Origin: Deltaproteobacteria bacterium
GTDB lineage: Bacteria > Myxococcota_A > Polyangia > Haliangiales > Haliangiaceae
Length of the DNA: 5,826 nt
NCBI GenBank assembly: GCA_013696695.1
Contig: JACCYD010001279.1
Span: 1-5,826 of the forward strand
Direction: 5' to 3'
Below the pieces are notes generated by a model. The model saw only the letters and a program-made list of their open reading frames with translations. It was not told the origin of the DNA and did not search any database. The translations under genes and the position numbers were made by a program. This document shows positions 1 through 5,797 of this stretch, piece by piece (the stretch's first letter is position 1; every line of letters begins with the position of its first letter).

Positions 1-2
1 TC

Positions 3-1331
3 GCGAGCGCGCGCGCGAGTTACCGCGTGACCAACCGGCGGCCGTTGAAGCTCACCACCGAGGCAAGCGAGCTGCTGGTGAGCGACCCGCGGGCCTTCCT
101 GCACCGGTGCGGCAACTTCTACGTCAACGGCGTCGAGCACGAGGCGCAACTGTTCGTCATGATCCGCCTCGACGCGCAGACCGAAGAGGCGGCGCGGACG
201 ATCAACGCGGAGCTCGGCCTGCAAGGCGGGACCACGGTCCTCGGTGTCGATGCCACCATCAAGGGCAAGCTCGAGCAGCTCGCGAAACGCGAGGACATCA
301 CGGTCGAGGTCTCCGTGCTCGACCGCGGGTTTCTCAGCGACGGTGGCACGACCGGCCTGATCTCGTCGCTCCTCACCGGCGGGCTGGATGCGATGACATT
401 CGACAAGCTCGATGCGGTGCGCCGCTCGATGCTCGAGTCGCTCAACGCCGACGTGTGTCGTGACGGCGGGATGGGACTGGCGGCCTGCACCGGCGACCGC
501 CCCGGCTACGCGGAGAACGCCGCGCGTAACGCGGTCCCCGTGCGGATCGATCTGCGGCCCTACGCGCGTGCGACCAACGCGCCGATAGGCGGACCGGGCT
601 CGCCGTACGAGGCGATGCGGAAGCTCGTCGATGACGCGAACCGCCACCTGCGCGCGCTGTCGCGCAACGCGATCCGCATCGACGCGATCGTCAACGACGA
701 GATCTCGCCATTCCTCGACGCCCCCGTCGCACGCAAGGCGTCCTACGGCGTCGCGGCGCCCGCCCCGCCCGTGTTCACGATCGACGCACTCGTCGCGACC
801 GCGACGCGCTTTAGTGACACGTTCGATGTCGAGCGCGCCGGCAGCCCGGCCGCGGCACTGCACGACGAGATCGCGCGGTGCTGGGCTTCCGCGCTCGAGG
901 GTGCGATCGACACCTGCGCCACGCCGGATGCCGTCGACACGTTCCCTCAGACCACGGCCGCGGAGGCCGCGATCGCCGACTACAACGCGACGGGCCGCAT
1001 CGTGCCGCTGCGGTTCAGCGTCGAGGGCGTGCATCGCTTTGCGGACGCCGAGACCGCGTGCGCGAGCAAGGCGCGGCGACTGCCCACGTTCGACGAGGCG
1101 CAGCGGCTCGCCGTCACGATCGGCTTCGCCGAGCTCCCACGGACGACGGAGACGCGGCTCCAGTTCGCCGCCTGGCACGCGAACCGCGAGATGTGTGGTG
1201 GCGGTCAGCTCCCGGCGTTCGCGAACGTCCCAGGAGGCACTCACGACAACGTGTGCACCTCCGACAGTCTGCTGTCGCCGCATCCGGCGACGACGTTGTG
1301 CGTGCCTCCCGGCGGCCCCTTCGAGCAGTGA
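3..1331 (+). CDS. MACPF-like secreted protein, 5' end outside the window (partial)
   Basis: The frame is open to the left edge with no stop, so the gene very probably begins upstream; the GTG at 27 is an internal start candidate without a Shine-Dalgarno. Residue numbers here count from that GTG. The segment F24-LHRCGNFYV-33 followed by a predicted strand (QLFVMIRLDA), a Thr/Glu-rich helix (QTEEAARTIN), then alternating strands (ITVEVSVLDRG) follows the order seen in divergent MACPF-like proteins of myxobacteria, where the family's G-T-H-[FY] signature is replaced by C-G-[ND]-x-[FY]-V. Residues 170-232 form a helical region typical after that core. Nine cysteines (28, 144, 154, 285, 297, 345, 390, 410, 425) suggest export and disulfides. 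The tail contains RLPT (351-354) and ends LCV (424-426), which recalls lectin-fold domains such as DUF1566. The family call is from memory of patterns; pore formation cannot be claimed. The stop is one base from the convergent lipoprotein's stop. Confidence 0.85.
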   Translation, partial: ASARASYRVTNRRPLKLTTEASELLVSDPRAFLHRCGNFYVNGVEHEAQLFVMIRLDAQTEEAARTINAELGLQGGTTVLGVDATIKGKLEQLAKREDITVEVSVLDRGFLSDGGTTGLISSLLTGGLDAMTFDKLDAVRRSMLESLNADVCRDGGMGLAACTGDRPGYAENAARNAVPVRIDLRPYARATNAPIGGPGSPYEAMRKLVDDANRHLRALSRNAIRIDAIVNDEISPFLDAPVARKASYGVAAPAPPVFTIDALVATATRFSDTFDVERAGSPAAALHDEIARCWASALEGAIDTCATPDAVDTFPQTTAAEAAIADYNATGRIVPLRFSVEGVHRFADAETACASKARRLPTFDEAQRLAVTIGFAELPRTTETRLQFAAWHANREMCGGGQLPAFANVPGGTHDNVCTSDSLLSPHPATTLCVPPGGPFEQ

Positions 1332-1332
1332 G

Positions 1333-1593
1333 TTATTCGACGCGGTGGAACAGCATCGCGAGCGCGATCAGCGACGCGCCCGCGATCAGGAGTGCGCCGG
1401 CAGTGACCGGGTCCCCGCGCTCGACGTCCTCGCACTGTTCTGGGCTCGGCTGGCACCGTCCGGCGCCGACGGCCGCGCCTCCCACGATCAGGGCTCCGCC
1501 CCAGATCCCTGTCGTCGCGGTGAGGTTGACGTGCCCCTTCGAGTTGGTCACACAACCCGACAACAAGGACAGCAGGACGACGCGTTTCACCAT
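1333..1593 (-). CDS. Small lipoprotein with two hydrophobic Gly-rich segments
   Basis: This is an 86-residue protein of unknown function. I chose the ATG at 1593 because it gives a compact lipoprotein signal: basic MVKR, hydrophobic VVLLSL, then lipobox L-S-G-C with Cys14 as the lipidation site. An upstream in-frame ATG at 1695 would put 34 polar residues before the signal and is less likely; a GTG at 1590 is also possible. After Cys14 there are a polar stretch, a Gly/Ala hydrophobic segment (about 28-45), a short polar loop with two cysteines (47 and 54, RCQPSPEQCED) that could form a disulfide, and a second hydrophobic segment (about 63-82) before the end LFHRVE. The likely location is the envelope, lipid-anchored with a helical hairpin. 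It ends one base from the stop of the convergent MACPF-like gene. No Shine-Dalgarno is visible. Similar short lipoproteins with a Gly-rich hairpin are common and uncharacterised in myxobacterial genomes. Confidence 0.8.
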   Translation of the reverse strand: MVKRVVLLSLLSGCVTNSKGHVNLTATTGIWGGALIVGGAAVGAGRCQPSPEQCEDVERGDPVTAGALLIAGASLIALAMLFHRVE

Positions 1594-1799
1594 GCGTGAT
1601 TTAGCAATGCTCGTACCCGCGCAATCCCGCGAGAGCTTGGACGTCATCGAACCGTTCCCGTATCGAGGCGACCACACGTGGCGCACAGAAATCACGGCGG
1701 AATAAGTGGTGCCCGCCGCAGCGTACGGTGCGCGACTCGACTGCTTCCAGGTGTTCCACTTCGATGAAGCGACCGCAGTAGCCGTGTCATCATCACGCG
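1594..1799. other. Divergent intergenic region with an unexplained small minus-strand ORF
   Basis: These 206 bases separate the minus-strand lipoprotein from the plus-strand chaperone operon, so promoters in both directions should lie here, but I see no convincing -35/-10 pair. On the minus strand a frame is open from 1786 to a TAA at 1603-1601. The only conventional start is GTG at 1759, giving 52 residues with Cys14, His17, His18, Cys25 and Cys52 (local motif RCGGHHLFRRDFC). Its stop is 7 bases before the lipoprotein ATG, as expected for a co-transcribed pair. Third-position GC is lower than in the neighbouring genes, so this could equally be a chance frame or a gene remnant; I leave it as a candidate. 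Confidence 0.4.
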
Positions 1800-2378
1800 A
1801 TGAGGCACGTCATCCTGGCGACCATGCTCGCAACAGGCACCGCCCACGCAGCACCCGTCGGCGCGGTCGTGGAGATCGATCGGTCGATCGCGCACGTCGG
1901 AGATGCGGTGATCTGGGAGAGCGATGTCGCGTCACGCGTGAAGGCGGGCGCCGACCGCGCCGCGGTGATCGAGAATCTGATCGACGACGAGCTCGTGCTG
2001 GCCGAGGGCACGAAGGCGGGCATCTCGATCGACAAGTCCGAGGTTCTCGCGGCGCTCGACGAGATCAAGAAGCAGAACAACCTCGACGATGCCGGACTCG
2101 ACAAGGCCCTTGCCGACAACGGTTACACGCGGGCGCGCTACCTCGTCGATCTCGACCGCCAGCTGCACCTGCTGCGCACGAAGAACCAGCTCGTCGCGCT
2201 GAAGGTGATGATCGAGGATGCGGCCGTCGACGCCGAGATCAAGGTGCGCAAGCTGCCCGCCACCGATGAGAACAAACAGACCGTGAAGACGGAGCTCCGA
2301 CGTGCTGCGATGGAGAAGCTCCAGGTCGAGTGGCTGAAGAACCTGCGCAAGCGCGCGTACATCACGAGGCGCCCGTGA
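1800..2378 (+). CDS. SurA-like periplasmic chaperone lacking parvulin (PPIase) domains
   Basis: This is a 192-residue exported protein. Residues 1-17 form a signal peptide with a good A-H-A cleavage site (after Ala17). Residues 24-45 (VEIDRSIAHVGDAVIWESDV) match the opening strands of the SurA N-domain (dr-I-V-A-vVgd-e-I-t-xS-el). Residues 55-75 match its helix (VIENLIDDELVLAEGTKAGI), followed by I-S-I-D-K-S-E-V and KQNNLDDAGLDKAL, then YTRARYLVDLDRQLHLLR at 109-126. Residues 160-192 resemble the SurA C-terminal helix that packs back on the N-domain (WLKNLRKRAYIT). In canonical SurA (about 430 residues) two parvulin domains sit between these parts; here only about 30 residues do. The core alone has chaperone activity in E. 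coli SurA, so a client-binding role for outer-membrane proteins is plausible. The ATG at 1800 is the only start that gives a proper signal peptide; no Shine-Dalgarno is seen. The gene overlaps the next one by 4 bases. Confidence 0.88.
   Translation: MRHVILATMLATGTAHAAPVGAVVEIDRSIAHVGDAVIWESDVASRVKAGADRAAVIENLIDDELVLAEGTKAGISIDKSEVLAALDEIKKQNNLDDAGLDKALADNGYTRARYLVDLDRQLHLLRTKNQLVALKVMIEDAAVDAEIKVRKLPATDENKQTVKTELRRAAMEKLQVEWLKNLRKRAYITRRP
2366..2369 (+). promoter_or_regulatory. Weak ribosome binding site GAGG for the POTRA lipoprotein
   Basis: GAGG lies 5 bases before the GTG at 2375, inside the end of the upstream chaperone gene. It supports the GTG start over the upstream in-frame ATG at 2330, together with the overlap and the lipoprotein signal. 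It is short and could be fortuitous in GC-rich coding DNA. Confidence 0.4.
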
Positions 2379-3481
2379 AGCTACTCGTCCTCGTGCTCGT
2401 AGCGTGCGGCGGTGCTGGCCCGAAGCTTGCCCCGCCACCGAAAGCGCCAACGCCAACGACACCGACACCCACAAACACAACAACCACAACAACCACAACC
2501 ACCACCACCGCCGCACCGACGGCCGGGAACGCGAAGTCCAGCGAGCTCACCGGCGTCATCAGGAAGCTCCGCGTGCAAGGCGCGACCGGTGCCCAGCGCA
2601 CGCAGATCGAGGCCGCGCTCGCGGTCGCGAAAGACAAGCCTGTCGGCAGCGACGAGCTGCGCACCGCACTCGCGGCCGTGATGCGCGTCGATGGCGTCGC
2701 GGACGTCACGGTGCAAGGCGTCCAGCTCGCCGACGGCGTCGAGCTCGTCGTCGGCGTCACCGGGCATCCCAGGCTGAAGAAGCTCGTCGCGATCGAGGCA
2801 GGTGGCAAGGTCATCCCGCTCGGCATCGGCACGCTCACCGTCGACGGCCCGCTCGATCCGCAGCGCGTCCACGGGCTCGCGCAGACGCTTCGAGATCGCT
2901 ACGTGTCAAACGGCTACTTCGACGCCGACGCCACCTGGAAGACCAAACCTATCGACGGGGGTGTCGAGGTCACGATCGAGCTCGTGCCCGGCCCGATCTC
3001 CGCGATCGACGCGATCACGTTCACCGGCAGCACGCTGCCGAAGAAGGAGCTCGACGCGGCGGTCGCGAAGTGGCTCGTGGTCGGGCAGCCGGTCGTCGAG
3101 CATCGAATCACATCGGCCTCGCAGGGAATCAGCGCCTACTACTGGGACAAGGGCTACGCGAACGTCCGCGTGGTCGATCCGACCGTCACCGCGGGCCGGA
3201 TCACGCTGGCGTTCAAGATCATCGAGGGTCCGGTGTTCAAGATGGGCAAGATCGAAATCACCGGCGTGCCGGCAGCGGATCGTCCCGCGTATCTCAAGCT
3301 GTTCGGCGTCAAGCCAGGCGATCTGTTCAGTCGCACCGCGATCGCTACCGGGCGCGACAAGCTGAGCAACGCCCTGGTCGCCGCCGGTAACCGGAACGTC
3401 AACGTCCTTCCGCTGACGAAGGTCGACCTCCCAGGCAAGCGCATCAGTCTGACGCTCGAGGTCGTCGGCGTCACGCCCTGA
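2375..3481 (+). CDS. Barrel-less POTRA-repeat lipoprotein (BamA/TamA-like periplasmic part only)
   Basis: This protein has 368 residues from GTG 2375, which shares GTGA with the stop of the chaperone gene and implies translational coupling. An in-frame ATG at 2330 would bury the signal behind 15 residues, so GTG is preferred. The start encodes a very short lipoprotein signal, (M/V)KLLVLVLVAC, with lipidation at Cys11. A Pro/Thr-rich linker follows (about 16-55, with 11 consecutive Thr at 35-45). Then come about four POTRA-like units (beta-alpha-alpha-beta-beta): roughly 60-131, 132-206, 207-285 and 286-365. Units 2 and 3 show the classic N-G-Y-x-D-A and K-G-Y-A-N-V strand-helix junctions; units 3 and 4 open with I-T-F-T-G and I-E-I-T-G-V. 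The protein stops right after the fourth unit. BamA (about 800 residues) and TamA (about 580) continue into an outer-membrane barrel, absent here. The likely role is a lipid-anchored adaptor in outer-membrane protein assembly, working with the upstream chaperone. Which membrane holds it is unknown. Confidence 0.88.
   Translation: MKLLVLVLVACGGAGPKLAPPPKAPTPTTPTPTNTTTTTTTTTTTAAPTAGNAKSSELTGVIRKLRVQGATGAQRTQIEAALAVAKDKPVGSDELRTALAAVMRVDGVADVTVQGVQLADGVELVVGVTGHPRLKKLVAIEAGGKVIPLGIGTLTVDGPLDPQRVHGLAQTLRDRYVSNGYFDADATWKTKPIDGGVEVTIELVPGPISAIDAITFTGSTLPKKELDAAVAKWLVVGQPVVEHRITSASQGISAYYWDKGYANVRVVDPTVTAGRITLAFKIIEGPVFKMGKIEITGVPAADRPAYLKLFGVKPGDLFSRTAIATGRDKLSNALVAAGNRNVNVLPLTKVDLPGKRISLTLEVVGVTP
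2465..2509 (+). repeat. A/C-only low-complexity tract encoding a poly-threonine linker
   Basis: These 45 bases contain only A and C on the plus strand, built from imperfect ACAACC/ACC units (for example a CAACCACAA motif occurring in tandem). The tract encodes the Thr run at residues 35-45 of the POTRA lipoprotein. In otherwise roughly 70% GC DNA this strand asymmetry stands out. Such tracts can change length by slippage; a change in multiples of three would only alter linker length. Confidence 0.8.
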
Positions 3482-3485
3482 GCAA

Positions 3486-4751
3486 TCAGCCGTCGATCGA
3501 GAGGTGGAGCTGGAAGCCGAGCTCGCCGGTCACGCGAGGCATCGGCACCGCGTGGAGCTCTGCGAGGCAGCGTTCCATCGCATCCTGCGGCGGTGAGATC
3601 GGGCGGGTGCCGAGGGTGATCGGGGCAAGCGGCTTCACCTCGATCATCATCTCGTACGCCGTGCCGTAGGACGGCAGCGCACGCTCGACGACCGCCGCGA
3701 GCGCCTTGATGTACGAAGCGACGCCGGCACTGCCATCCTGCGGTTCGACGGTGAGCTGCACGGAGACGATCCGCACGCGTCCGGGTTGTTGCGGGGCCTC
3801 TGCCGCAACCTCGTCGACCCAGGTCACGATCAGATCGTCGCCGGCGCGATCGCCGCGGATCGTGATGTCGCGCTGCGCTTCCCAGGCCGCGCGGAGGTTC
3901 GTGTAATCGGGATCGCGGAGGAAATACGCGAAGCCGTCCTCGACGATCTGCGAACCGTTCGCCGCTTGCTGGTTCGCGGTCGCGAGGAAACACCCGCCCA
4001 GCCGCTCGCCACGCGAGCCCGGCGGTGCAACGCCCTCGGGGGCTTGCTGCTCGGGAGCCCACACCAGACAGCCATCCGCGGTGGCCGACACTGCGTGCAG
4101 CGCGAACGTGAGCGGAGTTGTCGGCGGCACTTGCGGCAACACGTTGCGAAGGATCGCGGCCGACTGCACGCGACCGAGCCGGAAGTGCAGCGCGCCGCCT
4201 TCCTGCGTGATCGTCGCGCCTGGAAGCCCGACATGCGGCATGTCGCCGAGCACGCTCGGCCATCGCCCGATCGCGAAGCGCTCGCGCGCCGGATCCGTCC
4301 ACGGCGGGTACGGGAAGTAGCGCGTCTGTCGCGCGAGCACGCTGGCCAATCGCCGCGCGCCGAACTGCTCGACGCCATCGAGCTCGTCGGCCGCGACGAA
4401 GATTCCGATCAGGCTCGACGCCGGTGCGTGAAATGCGCCGATCGGAGTCGCGGGCATGTAGCAGACGCCGTCGAAGCCCAGCACCTGGCCGCCGAAGCGC
4501 GTCGTGCCGCCGGCCGCGACACGCTGACCCGACTGCGCGGCACGCGTGATCGCACCGATCACCTGCGCGAGGGTGCGTGCCGTCGCATCGCGATCGAGCT
4601 GCGGATGCGCGCGTACCGGTAACACGAGCTCCGGGTGATCGAACGCGCGCAGACCATCGCTGCTGAGGACCCACACGATCGCGTTGCTGACCTCGACGTC
4701 ATCGAGCCAGGCAACTACTCCATCGGCGATGTCGATTCGGGTCGCGGTCAT
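3486..4751 (-). CDS. Cytoplasmic protein of unknown function, N-terminal half resembling SARA/endofin C-terminal domain (DUF3480-like)
   Basis: This is a 421-residue protein with no signal peptide or membrane segment. The N-terminal half (about 24-160) has this order: strand and turn VWVLSSDGLRAF, then H-P-E-L-V-L-P-V (39-46), helix AQVIGAITRAAQSGQ (62-76), a GFDGVCYMPAT strand (92-102), SLIGIFVAADE (113-123), FGARRLASVLA (130-140), and YFPYPPWTDPAR (145-156). This resembles, from memory, the conserved C-terminal domain of the eukaryotic FYVE proteins SARA and endofin, whose pattern includes a G-M-x-A-L-x-x-x-E strand, a G-x-x-Y/F-x-P block, L-x-G-I-L-I and Y-x-P-Y/C-P. The C-terminal half (about 170-421) is not recognised; it ends with a small strand-rich unit (MERCLAELH ... 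LGFQLHLSIDG) of a kind frequent at the ends of myxobacterial proteins. It starts 36 bases downstream of the polymerase-like gene on the same strand, so co-transcription is likely. The start is ATG 4751 with no Shine-Dalgarno. The gene is real; its function is unknown. Confidence 0.85.
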   Translation of the reverse strand: MTATRIDIADGVVAWLDDVEVSNAIVWVLSSDGLRAFDHPELVLPVRAHPQLDRDATARTLAQVIGAITRAAQSGQRVAAGGTTRFGGQVLGFDGVCYMPATPIGAFHAPASSLIGIFVAADELDGVEQFGARRLASVLARQTRYFPYPPWTDPARERFAIGRWPSVLGDMPHVGLPGATITQEGGALHFRLGRVQSAAILRNVLPQVPPTTPLTFALHAVSATADGCLVWAPEQQAPEGVAPPGSRGERLGGCFLATANQQAANGSQIVEDGFAYFLRDPDYTNLRAAWEAQRDITIRGDRAGDDLIVTWVDEVAAEAPQQPGRVRIVSVQLTVEPQDGSAGVASYIKALAAVVERALPSYGTAYEMMIEVKPLAPITLGTRPISPPQDAMERCLAELHAVPMPRVTGELGFQLHLSIDG

Positions 4752-4787
4752 CGACTGGACGATAGCGCGGAATGGTCGGCGTTCACT

Positions 4788-5750
4788 TCACTCGACGATG
4801 GCGTCGATGTTCGAGATCGCCAGCCAGTGCTCGACCAGCTCGATGGCCGGCGCCGCGCGCGCGACCGTGATGCGGTGCTGCCAGCTGCCGTCACCCACGA
4901 GATCGAAACGCCCCCACGAGCGCGTCGGCCCGAGTGCCTCGAGATCGCGGAGCAGGCGACGCGCCATGCCGTCGTAGCGCCCGCGGCTGTGGTCATCGTC
5001 GCCGCTGATCACGAGCGTGGTACCTGCCGGGGGCCGCTCGGAGAGATCGACGATGCGCGAGATCGCGTCTTCGTCGGTGACCGCATCACCGATCGCGCTC
5101 ACCGCATCCCGCGCCTCGGCAAACACATGCCCCGCTGCGCGCTTGGTCAGCCGCGCGACATCGCGCGTCGGCGGCGACGGTGCCACCAGAAACAGCGGCT
5201 CCGGATCGCCCGAGCTCACCCCATCGAAGCTCACGCGCGCACCTGGCGACAATCTCGCCAGCCATCGCAACCACGCAGGAAACGCCGCGCCGGTTGCGAC
5301 CCGCTCGAGCTCGCCGACCAGCGGCACGGCAAGCAACAACGCCCAGCCAAAACTGCCGAAGTACCCGAGCCCGTTGTGCCCCAGCGCGCGCAGGCGAACG
5401 AACTGCCGCACGTGCGGCCAGGTTGCTTGAAACACCTCGTCGCGATCGCCGAGCTGCGCCACCAGCGCCGCGGCATCTCGCGGACCGGAACGCGTGGCAA
5501 CATCGTCCGCATTCGCGACCGTGATATCGACCGACACACCCTCGATCACCCCGTGCAAGCGCGGCGGGGCCGTCGGGATCAGCTCGAACCCCAGCGCCGC
5601 TGCGAGCCGTGCCGGGTCATCGTGCGTGATCAGCACGTCGACGTCTGCTGCAAACCCGGGCGCATAGACACTCGACCCGTACAGGTCGACGAGCGCGCGC
5701 GGATCCGCGACGGCGCGAATGCGTGCGAGAACCCGGTCAGCGCTCGACAT
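4788..5750 (-). CDS. Eukaryotic-type poly(A)-polymerase-like nucleotidyltransferase
   Basis: This is a 320-residue cytoplasmic protein. Residues 20-40 carry the Pol-beta nucleotidyltransferase signature: LYGSS (G25, S26), then A-D-V-D (Asp36, Asp38). A third carboxylate sits on G-V-S-V-D-I-T-V (Asp75), so all three metal-binding positions are present and activity is plausible. Residues 112-141 (RQFVRLRALGHNGLGYFGSFGWALLLA) match the central domain of eukaryotic poly(A) polymerases, where the pattern is F-R-x-x-L-R-x-I-K-x-W-A...G-F-L-G-G-x-S-W-A-x-L. The C-terminal part (about 242-318, with W279, W290 and W309) fits the RRM-like third domain. At 320 residues it is much shorter than yeast or vertebrate enzymes (core about 500). 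It is not like bacterial PcnB, which belongs to the other (CCA-type) class. Alternatives are a CCA- or OAS/CD-NTase-type enzyme; the G-Y-F-G-S-F-G-W block favours the polymerase family. The product could be a nucleotidylated RNA, but the substrate is unknown. The start is ATG 5750, 29 bases downstream of a 19-bp palindrome. Confidence 0.88.
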   Translation of the reverse strand: MSSADRVLARIRAVADPRALVDLYGSSVYAPGFAADVDVLITHDDPARLAAALGFELIPTAPPRLHGVIEGVSVDITVANADDVATRSGPRDAAALVAQLGDRDEVFQATWPHVRQFVRLRALGHNGLGYFGSFGWALLLAVPLVGELERVATGAAFPAWLRWLARLSPGARVSFDGVSSGDPEPLFLVAPSPPTRDVARLTKRAAGHVFAEARDAVSAIGDAVTDEDAISRIVDLSERPPAGTTLVISGDDDHSRGRYDGMARRLLRDLEALGPTRSWGRFDLVGDGSWQHRITVARAAPAIELVEHWLAISNIDAIVE

Positions 5751-5778
5751 GCGCCGGACTCTAAGAGCTGTCCCGTAA

Positions 5779-5797
5779 GTACGTCCACTGGACGTAC
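5779..5797. promoter_or_regulatory. Perfect 19-bp palindrome, probable repressor operator (TetR-like)
   Basis: GTACGTCCA-C-TGGACGTAC: two 9-base arms, fully complementary, around a single central base. The symmetry extends to 5774-5802 with only two mismatched pairs (CGT...ACG outside the core). A one-base centre rules out a stem-loop, and the shape fits a dimeric helix-turn-helix operator; TACGTCCA half-sites are a common TetR-family look. It lies 29 bases before the ATG of the minus-strand polymerase-like gene and near the right edge, so it could serve that gene, a divergent gene beyond the window, or both. Confidence 0.55.

Noticed and set aside
7..17. Alternating GCGCGCGCGCG run, a Z-DNA-prone tract
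   Set aside because: Short and lies within the open reading frame that continues from upstream; expected by chance at this GC content.
1675..1680. CACGTG palindrome in the divergent intergenic region
   Set aside because: Six-base palindrome with no extended symmetry; too common to call an operator.
631..1705. Two long plus-strand frames (to 1599 and to 1705) overlapping the MACPF-like gene and the lipoprotein
   Set aside because: Arg/Ser/Pro-rich shadow composition, with no signal or motif; they overlap well-supported genes on both strands.
3467..3485. Possible terminator between the convergent POTRA gene and the minus-strand gene
   Set aside because: Only a 4-bp stem (GGCG/CGCC) with no T-run on either strand; not a credible intrinsic terminator.
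3154..4674. Long 506-residue open frame on the minus strand overlapping the 421-residue gene
   Set aside because: Arg/Ala-rich composition typical of a shadow frame in GC-rich DNA. The other minus frame gives coherent strands, helices and conserved-looking blocks, and this one also runs into the POTRA gene antisense.
3482..4751. A lost outer-membrane barrel following the POTRA gene through a frameshift
   Set aside because: Plus-strand frames here show no barrel-like alternating strands, and the minus strand carries a long, coherent gene starting 4 bases beyond the POTRA stop.
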